From: Elephas maximus indicus | Lineage: Eukaryota; Chordata; Mammalia; Proboscidea; Elephantidae | Direction: 5' to 3' | NCBI RefSeq assembly: GCF_024166365.1 | Contig: NC_064827.1 | Location: 47,644,635 to 47,708,634, forward strand | DNA length: 64,000 bases | Shown here: positions 53,720 through 64,000 of the stretch, in pieces | Layout of the letters: the number at the start of each line of letters is the position of its first letter | How positions within the stretch are numbered: the first letter of the stretch is position 1 | Position numbers and translations under genes: made by a program | The notes under the pieces: model-generated | Seen by the model: the letters and a program-made list of their open reading frames with translations, nothing else | Databases searched by the model: none | What the model was told of the DNA's origin: nothing

Positions 53720-54460
53720 ACAAATGAACACGCAATCAATAAATTAAAAAAAAAAAATGGCACCTTAATGTCTCAGAGACAGCAGACAATATCAAAATAT
53801 ATAAAAAAGCAGGAAAATATGGCTCCAGCAAGTGACCAAAATAAACAGATGACTTTCTGACAGAAGAAATGGCAGTGGAACTACCAGATATGGAATTCAA
53901 AATATGAATATTTAGGTCTTGCCAATAGATTAAGAAAGAGATCAAGGAAAACACAGACAAAACCAAGGAAAAAAATAGACAAAATCACGGAAAACATAGC
54001 CAATATCAAGAATAACACAGACAAAGCAATAGAAGAAGACAAGAAAATAATACAAGAACAAAACATCAAAATACGTGAAAAATTAGAAATCACACAAGAA
54101 TAGCAACTAGAAATCCAAAACATAAGTAACAAAATTTCAGAAATGGACAACTCAATAGGAGGTTTTAGGACCAAATTTGAAACAATGGAAGACAGAATCA
54201 GCAAGATTGAAGACAAATCCATGGAGGCCACATTGAAGAAAAATCAGAGAAAAGAATGAAGAAAGCCTAAGAATTCTGTGGGACACAATCAAGAGCAAAA
54301 ATTTACATGTGATCAAAGTCCCAGAACAGGGGGAGAAAATGGAAAACACAAAGAAGATTGTTGAAGATTTGCTGGCAGAAAACTTCCCAAGTATTAAGAA
54401 AGAAGAAAAGCTGACCACCCAAGAAGCTCAATGAACCACATATAGGATAGACCCCAAAAG
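53720..54460 (+). pseudogene. L1 ORF1 remnant (coiled coil)
   Basis: Plus-frame pieces rich in K, E, I and N such as 'KITENIANIKNNTDKAIEED', 'ISNKISEMDNSIGGFRTKFE' and 'MEDRISKIEDK' form a heptad-like coiled coil, as in the RNA-binding ORF1 protein of L1. At least five stops interrupt it. The minus-strand frames of 76-116 residues over this stretch are shadows of this A-rich coding sequence. Confidence 0.7.
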
Positions 54461-55266
54461 AAAGCCACCAAGATATATCATAATCACACTTGACAAAACC
54501 AAAGACAAAGAAAGAATCCTGAGAACGGCTCGAGAAAAATGAAAAGTCACTTACGAAGGGGGAAACAATAAGACTAAACTCTGATTACTCAGCAGAAACT
54601 ATGCAGGCAAGAAGGTAATGGTATGACATATATAAAACCTTGAAAAAAAAAAACTGCCAACCAAGAATAATATACCCTGCAAAACTCTCTCTCAAATATG
54701 ATGGTGAAATTAGGGCATTTCCAAATAAACAGAAATTAAAGGATTTCATAAAAACCTAACCAAACTTAGAAGAAATATTAAAGGGAGTCCTTCAGCTAGA
54801 GAACCAACAACAACAGATAACAACTGGAGTCTAGGACACAGGACAGCATCAACCAGATACCAACTTAGGTAAAGAACTCTCAATAATAAAGCAAAGCTAA
54901 AAGGTAAAAGACTTAAAGCAGAGAAACAGAGATGTCAGTCTGCAAATGATGATTACGTCAAAGCAGTAAAAGGAGGAATAAACAGTATAGGTACAGAACT
55001 TTCAAATAGAGAGGAAGTCAAGGTGATATCAAGAAATAAAAGACTGTTCAAACTTAGGAAGATAAGAGTAAATTTCAAAGTAACACAACGAAAGCCAACA
55101 AACTTACTGATCAGAATAAAACAGAAGAAAAACATAGTGCCTCAGTAAACACAAAATCTATAAAAATGAAAGAAAGGAAAAGAAAATCCACAAACAAAAG
55201 GAATTCAGCACAGGACAGTAAGAGGAACAAAGAAAACCTCAGCACCAAAAAAAAGCACAACAGGAC

Positions 55267-55893
55267 TCATCACTTAAAAGCTGGTGACTAGCCATCTAAG
55301 ATACTCCACTGATTCCACTCTATCTGGAGCAAGGGGGAATGAAGAAAACCAAAGACACAAGGGAAAGATTAGTCCAAAGGACTAATGGACCACAACTACC
55401 ATAGCCTCCAACAGAGTCTAGCACAACTAGATGGTGCCCAGCTACCACAACTGACTGTTCTGACAGGGATCACAAAAGAGGGTCCTGGACAGAGCTGGAG
55501 AAAAACGTAGAACAAAATTCTAACTCACAAAAAACAAAACAAAAAAAAAACAGATTTACTGGTCTGACAGAAACTAGAAAAACCCCAAGAGTATGGCCCC
55601 CAGACACCCTTTTAACTCAGTACTGAAGTCACTTCTGAGGTTTACCTTTCAGCCAAAGATTAGACAGGCCCATAAAACGGAACAAGACTAAATGGGCACA
55701 CCAGCTCAGGTGCAAGGACGAGAAGGCAGGAGAGAACAGGAAAGCTGGTAACGGGGAACCCAAGGTTGAGAAGGGAGAGTGTTGACATGTCATGAAGTTG
55801 GCAAACAATGCCACAAAACAATATGTATATTATTTAATGAGAAATCAACTTGTTCTGTAAACCTTCATCTAAAGTGCAATAAAAGAAAAAAAA
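55267..55893 (+). mobile_element. L1 3' UTR inside the long L1
   Basis: Carries the shared 3' UTR from 'cttaaaagctggtgactag' to 'aaaccttcatctaaagtgc' and an A-rich end at 55883-55898. It sits between the ORF1-side sequence and the start of the ORF2 remnant, in the same orientation. No convincing target duplication is visible. Confidence 0.85.
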
Positions 55894-56016
55894 TGACCCA
55901 GCAATATACTGTCTAAAAGAGATACACCTTAGATACAAAGACATAAATATATTAAAAATCAAAGGATGGAAAAAATATAACAAGCAAACAGTAACCAAAA
56001 AAAAAAAAAGGCAGGA

Positions 56017-56325
56017 GTGGCAATACTAATCTCAGGTAAAATAGACTTTAAGGCAAAATCAGCCATAAAAGCCAAGGAAGGACGTTATAGAACAATTAAA
56101 GGAACAATCCACCGAGAAGACATAACCTTAATAAATATCTATGCATCCAATGACAGGGTCCCAAAATACATAAAACAAACTCTAATCGTACTGAAAAGAG
56201 AAATAGACCATTCCACAATAATAGTAGGAGACTTCAACACACCACTGTCAATAATGGACAGAACATCTAGAAAGAAACTCAACAAAGATACAGAACATCT
56301 AAAGGCCAAAATCAAACCAACTTGA
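56017..56325 (+). pseudogene. L1 ORF2 endonuclease remnant
   Basis: 102 codons with the order of the L1 APE-type endonuclease: 'MAILISGKIDFKAKS', 'REDITLINIYASND' and 'STIIVGDFNTPLSIMDRTS'. The GDFN catalytic motif is retained. The N-terminal part of the domain is missing and the frame ends at 56325. Confidence 0.87.
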
Positions 56326-57410
56326 CCTCACAGTTACATATAGAACACTACACTGAACAGCAGCAGCAAAGTATACATTCTTTTCCAACACACATGGAAC
56401 ATTCTCCAGAAAAGACTACACTTAAGGCCACAAAACTACCCTCAATAAAATCCAAAACATCTAGATAATACAAAGCATCTTCTCAAATCACAGTGCTATA
56501 CGAGGAGAAATCAATAACATGAAGAGCAAGGCGGAAAAAATCAAATACATGGAAACTGAATAACTCCTTGCTTAACAACTGGGTAATAGAAGAAATCAAA
56601 GAGGGAACAAAAAATTATTAGAATCAAATGAGAATGAAAACACATCATACCAAAACCTTTGGGACACAACAAAGGCAGTGCTCAGAGGTCAGTTTATTGC
56701 AATAAAAACACATCAAAAAAGAAGAAAGGGATAAAACCAAAACATTAGCCCTACAACTGGAACAAATATAAAGAGAGCAATAAAAGAAGTCCATGGCTAC
56801 CAGAAGAAAGGAAATAATAAAGATTAGAGCAGAAATACATGAAATAGAGAACAGGAAGGAAAAAAGAAATAGAATCAACAAGACCAAACGTTGGTCCTTT
56901 GAAAAGATCAACAAAATTCACAAACCATTAGCCAAACTGACAAAAGAAAAGCAAGAGAGAAAGGAAATAACTCAAATAAGAAATGAGATGGGGACATTGC
57001 AACAAACCCAACTGAAATAAAAAGAATCATAACAGAATACTAGGAAAAATTATACTCCAACAAATTTGAAAACATAGAGGAAACAAACAGATTTCTAGGA
57101 ACACACCACCTACCTAAACTAACAAACTGAGACAGAAAATCTGAACAGATCCACGGTAAGAGACTGAAGAGGTAAAAAAAAAAAAAAAAAAGAAACTCCC
57201 AACAACAACAAAAAGCCCTGGCCCAGACAGCTTCACTGGGAATTCTACCAAACATTCAAAGAAGAGCTCACATCAGTACTACTCAAACTATTTCAGAACA
57301 CAGAAAAGGGAGAAGTACTCCTGAATTCATTCAATGAAGCCAGCATAACCCTGATACCAAAGCCAGGCAAAGACACAATATAAAAAGAAAATTACAGACC
57401 AATATCTCTC

Positions 57411-57910
57411 ATGAATATAGATGCAAAAATTCTCAACAAAATTCTAGCCAATAGAATTCAGCATCATATCAAAAAAATCATACACCATAACCAAGTGGGA
57501 TTCATACCAGGTATGCAAGGATACTTCAACATTAGAAAATCAATCAATGTAACCCACCACATAAGTAGAACAAAAAAATCACATGGTTATCTCAATCGAT
57601 ACAGAAAAGGCATTTGATAAAGTCCAACATCCATTCCTGATAAAAACTCTCAATAAAATAGGAATAGAAGGGAAATTCCTCAACATAATAAAGGGCATCT
57701 ATACAAAACCAACAGCCAACATCATTCTCAAAGGAGAGAGACTGAAAGCATTCCCCCTGAGAACAGGAACCAGACAACAATGCCCTTTATCACCACTCCT
57801 ACTTAACATTGTGCCGGAAATACTAGCTAGAAGCAATAAGGCAAGAAAAAGAAATAAAGGGCATCCACATTGGAAAGGAAGATGTAAAATTATCCCTATT
57901 CATACATGAT
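57411..57910 (+). pseudogene. L1 ORF2 reverse-transcriptase remnant
   Basis: Two overlapping frames cover the fingers and palm. The first is '[20 protein letters not shown]' with '[11 protein letters not shown]'. A +1 shift near 57585 leads to '[16 protein letters not shown]' with the first catalytic aspartate, then '[12 protein letters not shown]'. The second catalytic site reads F-I-H-D (57899-57910) instead of F-A-D-D, so one aspartate is lost. Dead copy. Confidence 0.9.
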
Positions 57911-58351
57911 ATGATCCTATACATAGAGAACCCCAAAGTTTCCACAGGAAAACTACTATAACTAATAAAAAGATTCAGGAGAGCAGCAGAATATATGATC
58001 AACATACAAAAATCAGTTGGATTCCTATACACCAACAAAGAGAACTTCAAAAAGGAAAACAATACCATTTATAATAGCCCCTAAAAAGATAAAACACTTA
58101 GGAATAAATCTAACCAGGGAGGTAAAAGACTTATACGAAGAATACTACAAAACACTATTGCAAGAAGCCAAAAGAGGCCTGCATAAATGGAAAAACATGC
58201 CATGTTCATAGATAGGAAGAATCAACATTGTGAAAATGTCAATCCTACTAAAAGTGATCTACTAATATAATGCAATCCAGACCCATATACCAACAGCATT
58301 CTTTATCAAGATGGAAAAACTAATCACCAACTTTATATGGAAAGGAAAGAG

Positions 58352-58775
58352 GCCCCAGAACTCAAATTTTAGTAAAAAGACCACACCTAATGGTCTGACT
58401 GTGACTGGAGGGGCCCCATAAGACATGGCCCCCGGACACTCTGTGAGCCAAAAACTAAAACCATTCCCAAAGCCAACTCTTCAGACAAAGATTAGACTGG
58501 ACTGTAAGGCATAAAATGATACTTGTGAAGAGTGTGATTCTTAGCTCAAGTAGATACATGAAACTAAATGGGCAACTCCTATCTGGAGGTGAAAGGAGAA
58601 GGCAGAGAGGGACAGCAGCTGGTTGAATGGACATGGGAAATACAGGGTGGAAAGGAGGAGTGTGCTGTCACAATATAGGGAAAGCAACTAGGGTCACATA
58701 ACAATGTGTGTATAAATTTTTGTATGAGAAACTAAGTTGAACTGTATACTTTCGATTAATGCATAATACGAAAAG
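58352..58775 (+). mobile_element. L1 3' UTR, variant type, at ORF2 deletion
   Basis: Begins near 'tcaaattttagtaaaaaga' and has 'ccattcccaaagccaactc', the variant shared with 2165-2185. It ends 'gattaatgcataatacgaa' with an A-rich tail. The ORF2 to its left stops at the equivalent of position 6990 and the one to its right resumes at 8880, so about 0.9 kb of ORF2 is missing. It may be the long L1's own 3' UTR after an internal deletion. Confidence 0.8.
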
Positions 58776-60086
58776 AAAAGATACCGTATGATCTAGCAAT
58801 CCCATTCCTAGGAATATACCTAGAGAAATAAGAGCCATCACACAAATAGACATACGCACACACATGTTCACTGCAGCATTATTCACAATAGCAAAAAGAT
58901 GGAAACAACCTAAGTGTCCATCAACAGATGAATGGATAAACAAACTATGCTACCTACACACAATGGAATACTGCGCAACAATAAAGAACAATGATGAATC
59001 TGTGAAACATCTCACGACGTGGATGAATCTGGAGGGAACTTTGTGAGTGAAACAAAGTCAATCACAAAAGGACAAATACTGTATGAGACCACTCTTATAA
59101 AAACTCACGAAAAGGTTTACAGAAAGAAAGAAACAATCTTTGATAGTTACTAGGGAAGGGAGGGATCGGAAGAGAAAAACACTAGACAATAGATAATTGG
59201 TAACTTTGGTGAAGGGTAAGACAGTACACAATACTGGGGAAGTCAGTACAACTTGACCAAGGCAGAGCCATAGAATCTTCCTAGACACATCCAAACACTT
59301 TGAGGGACCAGGTTACTGGGGCTGTGGGCTGGGGACCATGCCCTCGGGGGACATTCAGATCAATTGGCATAAAGTAGTTCGTAAAGAAAATCTACATCCT
59401 ACTTTGGTGAGTAGCATCTGGGGTCTTAAAAACTTGCAAACAGACATCTAAAATACGTCTATTGGTCCCATCACATTCAGAGTAAAGGAGAATATAGAAA
59501 ACTAAAGACGCAAGCAAAACGTCAGTCCAAAAGACTAAAGGACCACATGAACCACAGCCTCCACCAGCCTGAGCACAGAAGAAATAGATGGTGCCCGGCT
59601 ATCACCACTGACCATTCTGACACGGATCACAATAGGGGGCTCCAGACAGAGTGGGAGGAGAAAAATGTAGAACAAAATTCAAATTCACAAAAAAAGACCA
59701 GACTTACTGGTCTGGCAGAGACTAGAGGGACCTTCAAAACTATGGCCCCTGTATACCCGCTAACTCAGAACTGAAGCCACTCCCGAAGTCCACCTTTCAC
59801 CCAAGGATTTAGACAGGCTTATAAAAAAAACTAATAACACACTTGAGGAACATGCTTCTTAGTTCAATCAAGCACAGGAGACCTAATGGGCAACAACTGC
59901 CCAAAAGCAAAGGTGAGAAGGCAGGAAGGGACAGGTATCCTGGACAAATGGAAATGGGGAACCTGGGGTGTAAAGGGAAAGGAGGAGAGTGCTGACACAT
60001 TGCAGGGATTGCAAGCAATGTCACAAAACAATTCGTGTATAAATTTTTTTTAATGAGAAACTAATTTGCACTATAAACTTTCACCT
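58776..60086 (+). mobile_element. 5'-truncated L1 end
   Basis: Starts in the C-terminal part of ORF2 ('gatctagcaatcccattcc'), has the ORF2 tail 'TIAKRWKQPKCPSTDEWINK' (58888-58947), then the full 3' UTR to 'ataaactttcacctaaaac'. Most simply a separate L1 inserted directly behind the previous one. Confidence 0.88.
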
Positions 60087-60088
60087 AA

Positions 60089-60566
60089 AACAGATCACTT
60101 CCCTGTTGAGATTTGATATGTGATCGCCCCCATGATGGAATCTGCTATGAGCAGCCAATCAGTTGAAAGGGAGTTTCCTTGGGCATGTGGCCTGCATTGA
60201 ATACAAGGGGATGTTCTGGCAAGGCTCAGAGGGTTTTTGCTCAGCCTGGATCCTGCAGCTGGTTCCTTGTTCATCTGTCCTCTGGATCTTGGGACTTGAG
60301 CTAGCAGCTTACCTAAGGCCGGCCAATCTTGGGATCCATCGATCTTCGTAGCTGTGAGCAAAAGCCCTGCTCTCTGACCTGCTGATGTTGGGTTTGCCAG
60401 CCCCTGTGGCTACATGAATCAGGACAAGCCTCTATCCTGACCCACGCACTTGGGGTGTTCCAGCCTCTACAACCTCGTGAGCCATTTCTTTGATATAAAT
60501 CTCTCTCTCTCTATGTATATATCTTCGTATGCATTATTGGTTTTGCTTCTCTAGAGAACACAGTAA
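60089..60566 (+). mobile_element. MaLR-like LTR, 5'-truncated (+)
   Basis: Same family as 4945-5504 but in plus orientation: 'gccaatcagttgaaaggga', 'gatcctgcagctggttcct', 'gacctgctgatgttgggtt' and 'ttttgcttctctagagaac'. It begins without TG, so its left end is lost at the L1 border. A CT-repeat lies at 60502-60514. Confidence 0.78.
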
Positions 60567-61225
60567 AAAGCAAATAAATGAACAATAGAGTATGTGCCAG
60601 CCAATAAATGAAGCTAAGCCTGCGGAGGTCAGTTGAGAACAGTTCGTGAAAAAAAAGAGCCTTGAATGCCAGGCCAAAGTGGGAGAGACAGAGGCAGGAG
60701 AGTCAAGGAGCAACCTCCTACCCTTGCACTCAGAAGGCATCCAAGCTGGTGGCCTCAGTGGAGAGACTAGAGGAGTATTCAACACCACAAAAGTAAATCG
60801 CTTCTCATGTCATATTTAACCAAGCAACTTTAGCTACCTTTTGGAGGGAAAAAAAAAATATTCCAGGCTTTGCCTGATGTGTCTACAAGGGCGTTTTGGA
60901 AACAGACAGGCTTGTGGATCAAAATATAATGCTCACCACTTAAACAGCTTTATTTCTCAACAGCTGCACTAAGTCTCTAAGCCTGCCAGCACAACGGAGG
61001 AGGTAAAAAGGCATCAATGTTCCTTGCAGAGGACAGACAACCCAGTCTGCAGGCACTTTGGGCTCCAGCTCAGACCCACAGAAGAAATGGAGCTCTATCA
61101 CCAAAAGTGGCTTTAAAAGGGCCAAGGGAGCAGAGGAGCTTCTTAGATCCTGGACCCACTCTACCCTCTGACACCCAGAACCTGAAAGCAAAATTTTAAA
61201 GGCCTACTGGAGAAACTGAAGGTAA
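60567..61225. other. Unassigned sequence
   Basis: Repeat-poor, with frames of 60-84 codons on both strands and no domain. Nothing recognised. Confidence 0.35.
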
Positions 61226-61434
61226 GGAGTCCTGGTGGCACAAATAGTTAAGCACTTGGCTGTTAACCAAAAAGTTAATGGTTTGAACCTACCCAGCAAC
61301 TCCATGGGAGAAAGACCTGGCAATCTGCTTCCATAAAGATTACAGCCAAGAAAATCCCATGGGACAATTCTGGTCCTCACGTGGGGTTGCTGTGAGTCGA
61401 AATCAAGTCGATGGTACCTAACAATAACAACAGC
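61226..61434 (+). mobile_element. AfroSINE, long type, complete (+)
   Basis: From 'aaggagtcctggtggcaca', through 'ggcaatctgcttccataaa', to 'gatggtacctaacaataac' with an ACAACAG tail. It is the cleanest long-type copy and the best one for comparing with the RTE 3' end. Confidence 0.95.
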
Positions 61435-62884
61435 AGGGACTGAGGGATGGATTTGAAAGGGTCTCAAATGCCCACTACTTTCAGCTCCTTATTGGGCTAC
61501 TTGTTTTGCTCAGGGTATCTGCCATATGATGTAGCTCCCACTACGGGGCCTCACCATGCAGAAGCTGTTGGAAAGGCCACACTCCCACCCTGAGTCCATC
61601 CTCAATGCCCCACAGCCCTACCCACAAGGCTATATAGGTCTATCAACCTCTACCGAAGGTCGGAGAGAACAATGGGGAATTGAAACTGGATTCCAAGTAT
61701 AATTCTTCCAAGAATCCAAGAAAAAGAAATACGAACCCTTCATAGGGGTCTTCTCAGGTTTCCTGTCTTGAAAAGCACTTTCCTTCCCCTTCTCTGAGAG
61801 AGAAACCCCTTTGTAGTCCTTCACCAGGTAAACCTTCACTCAATTAGGAAAAGCTCAATCCTGATCCATAGGGTTGGGACTTACCCAAAGTCAGGGAAAT
61901 CCATAGTACATGATAGCCCTCTAGTAGTAAATTTCTCAAAGTCTAGTCTAGAATAACCATGTAGGGTCCCAGCAGAATAACATGAGGTGAGCTTGGGCAT
62001 TCCAAAAACAGTCCTCTTCAAGGTGTCTCCACCAATATGAAATAAAAATGACTATTTGTTCTTCCCACAATTTTCCATTTGGCAGTGTTTGAAACACACA
62101 CACACACAATCTTCCAAAGCTGAGAAATAATTCTTAGAGACAGTATAGAGTTCAGGGTATAAGAAGAAAAACATTTTTCTAAATCCATATAATCTGCACA
62201 GATTTCCCTGCCAACCTGGAGATCCATCTTACATTATTATGCAAAGCAGTATCCTCTTCCCCTTTTTGCTCAAACTATTGAGTTTCTGTCACTTAAAAAT
62301 GAGAGTCCTGACCAGTACGCTGCACCTCCCAGTATTGGTTAAGAAGCTTTCAGCTGCAAACACATTACCTCACAAAACAGAGTGGCCTTCAAGGTGAGTT
62401 GATTCATGTGTTCAATGGTGACATCAAAATTCTTCCAAGATCCCCACTCTGCCTAGAACCAAGATGGCCATGTGATTTCAGACATAATATACGTATGAAT
62501 TCATCCATATAATGGCAACCCAAAGAAGAAGAATCATCTCTTACTATGTCTCTTTCTCATGGATAAGGCAAGGAAACCTTCACCAGAAGTCCCCTGCAGG
62601 TATCTCCTAAGTTTCATTGGCCAAAATTAGATCTCATGCCTTTCCTCAACCAACCCCTGGAGAGCGAAATGGAATTTTGCTTAGACTAATCAGGCTCACC
62701 TCTGGAGTTGGGAGTGGGGTCAGAGTCCTCCAGAGGCAGATGACAGTGGCTGTGTATGATGAGGCTACCTCAACCACATTAGGGTTCTGTTGAGTAGGGA
62801 ACAAAAGGGGAAAGGACATTGACCAGGCAGCCAATGACGTGCACTGCACTACATCCAATGGCTGCTCTTGCTGAAGCTTTCCTT
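61435..62884. other. Unassigned sequence, partly old repeat
   Basis: About 1.45 kb. A CA-repeat is at 62095-62107. The part 62320-62640 ('gccatgtgatttcagacat') looks like a diverged old LTR, but I cannot assign it. No coding signal. Confidence 0.35.
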
Positions 62885-63127
62885 AAACTTGTTGTTGTTA
62901 GCTGCCCTAACAACTGACTTGTGGTGTCTTTACGTACAACAGAACAAAATGTTACTTGGTATTGCATCATCCTCACAATCACCTCACAATTAGAGTCCAT
63001 CGTTGCAGCTATTGTACCAATCCATCTCACCAAGGGCCTCCCATGCCCTCACTGGCCCTCTACTTCACCAAACATGTTGAACTCCTTGAGCAGTTGATCC
63101 CTGCTGATGACAAAGCAAGTGAGTCAG
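62885..63127 (-). mobile_element. RTE/BovB LINE 3' fragment (-)
   Basis: Begins with 'ttgttgttagctgccctaa' (complement of the RTE end) and has 'tacaacagaacaaaatgtt' and 'ccaatccatctcaccaagg'. It meets the L1 at about 63128. The minus frame 62779-63033 contains the RTE 'MVRWIGTIAATMDSN' block. Confidence 0.85.
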
Positions 63128-63129
63128 AA

Positions 63130-64000
63130 AATGTTCCTGTCCCTGTCTGCCTTCTCATTCTTGCTCCTGAACTGGTGTATCCATTTAGTCTCATTTTGTT
63201 TTACGACCTGTCTAATTTTTGGCAGAGTACCATCTAGTTGTGCTGGACTTAGTCTGGTGGAGGCAGTGGTAGTTGTGGTCCATTAATCCTTTAGACTAAT
63301 CTTTCCCTTGAATCTTTGCTCCAAATTGGGTGGGACCAGTGGAGTAACTTAGATGGCCACTCACAAACTTTTAAGACCCCAGACACTACTCACCAAAGTA
63401 GAATGTAGAACATTTTCTTTATAAACTGTTATGCCAATTGAGCTAGATGTCCACCAAGACCATGGTCCCCAGCCCCCAGCCCGGTAATTTCATCCCTCAG
63501 GGAATCTGGATGTGTCTATGAATCTTCCATGACCTTGCCTTGGTCAAGTTGTGCTGACTTCCCCAGTATTGTGTACTGTCTTACCCTTCACCAAAGTTAC
63601 CATTTATCTATTGTCTAGTTAGTGTTTTTCTCTTCCCGCCCCTCCCCCCACCCCACCCCCCAGTAACCATCAAAGATTGTTTCTTTCTCTGTGTAAAGCT
63701 TTCCATCAGTTTTTACAAGAGTGGTCTCATACAATATTTGCCCTTTTGTGATTGACTTGTTTCACTCAGCAAAATGCCCTCCACATTGACCCATGTTGCG
63801 AGATGTTTCACAGATTCATCATTGTTCTTTATTGTTGCATAGTATTCTACTGTGTGTATGTAGCATAGTTTGTTTATCCATTCATCTGTTGATGGACACT
63901 TAGGTTGTTTCCATCTTTTTGCTATTTTGAATAATGCTGCAGTGAACATGTGTGTGCATATGTCTATTTGTGTGATGGCTCTTATTTCTCTAGGATATAT
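63130..64000 (-). mobile_element. L1 3' part (-), cut by window edge
   Basis: Minus-strand L1: 3' UTR from about 63130 ('ttgctcctgaactggtgta') to 63700, then the ORF2 C-terminus. It lacks the last 100 bases and poly(A) of the family, which are missing at the junction with RTE. A C-rich run is at 63638-63662. Confidence 0.9.
63713..63949 (-). pseudogene. L1 ORF2 C-terminus (-)
   Basis: 78 codons, 'MFTAALFKIAKRWKQPKCPS', 'DEWINKLCYIHTVEYYATIK' and 'ETSQSQKGKYCM', matching 30243-30493. The stop is in the expected place. The rest of ORF2 may continue beyond the window. Confidence 0.9.

Larger units (their letters stand above)
53270..58351 (+). mobile_element. Long L1 with ORF1 and ORF2 remnants
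   Basis: The only L1 here that reaches upstream of ORF2. Bases 53270-53700 may be its 5' UTR (uncertain). 53720-54460 is an ORF1-like coiled-coil stretch full of stops. 54480-55260 continues with 'ataccctgcaaaactctct' and 'ttaaagggagtccttcagc', known from older L1s. ORF2 runs 55895-58351 in pieces. It is interrupted at 55267-55893. No frame is intact. Confidence 0.85.

Noticed and set aside
54152..54418. Serine/phenylalanine/leucine-rich minus frames resembling membrane proteins
   Set aside because: They are the reverse strand of the A-rich L1 ORF1 remnant. Lysine-rich coding DNA reads as phenylalanine- and leucine-rich on the other strand.

Overview
The window reads as intergenic or intronic DNA from a placental mammal of the clade Afrotheria, most likely an elephant or a close relative. 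The diagnostic signal is about two dozen copies of a tRNA-headed SINE. Its head reads like 'cctggtggcacagtggtta' and its tail like 'tatgagtcggaatcgactc', which I recognise as AfroSINE. RTE/BovB-type LINE fragments, L1 copies with one shared lineage-specific 3' UTR, MaLR-like LTRs and ancient mammalian MIR, L2 and L1M repeats accompany it. No intact protein-coding gene, rRNA or tRNA gene, CRISPR array or prokaryotic feature is visible. The longer open frames are either decayed retrotransposon ORFs or chance frames in GC-rich DNA.

Layout. 1-1,117: minus-strand L1 with a second L1 3' end inserted inside it. 1,334-1,666: a clean 37-bp minisatellite. 1,931-3,590: an L1 3' UTR, a MIR and unassigned DNA. 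3,590-6,425: a three-layer nest (L1M, then L1M, then LTR). 6,513-10,138: a 5'-truncated L1 carrying an AfroSINE that itself carries another L1. 10,155-23,180: MIR, AfroSINE, LTR and old LINE fragments among unassigned DNA. 23,455-24,250: a CpG-island-like segment, the best candidate for a functional host element. 24,452-28,440: L2, AfroSINE, L1M and LTR. 28,440-31,437: an L1 split by an RTE copy. 31,440-40,190: mostly MIR and L2 among unassigned DNA, with one weak exon candidate near 32,216-32,331. 40,190-46,645: L1M, AfroSINE, RTE and MIR. 46,646-47,145: a solo LTR with a 5-bp target duplication. 47,240-49,645: the longest RTE copy, with reverse-transcriptase motifs. 49,630-53,250: MIR, L2 and MER5-like repeats. 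53,270-60,086: a long composite L1. 60,089-64,000: LTR, AfroSINE and RTE fragments, then a minus-strand L1 that runs off the window.

The elements form a system only in the genomic sense. The AfroSINE 3' tail matches the 3' end of the RTE copies here, which fits RTE machinery moving the SINE. Several nested insertions keep their target-site duplications, so the order of insertion can be read directly. All retrotransposon ORFs seen are interrupted, so no copy here looks able to move. I found no convincing new biological system. The items most worth checking are the CpG island, the minisatellite, the RTE-SINE tail relation and the nested insertions.

Repeat families are named from recognition of characteristic sequence. 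No database search was run, and most boundaries are good to about 10-30 bases unless a target duplication fixes them.
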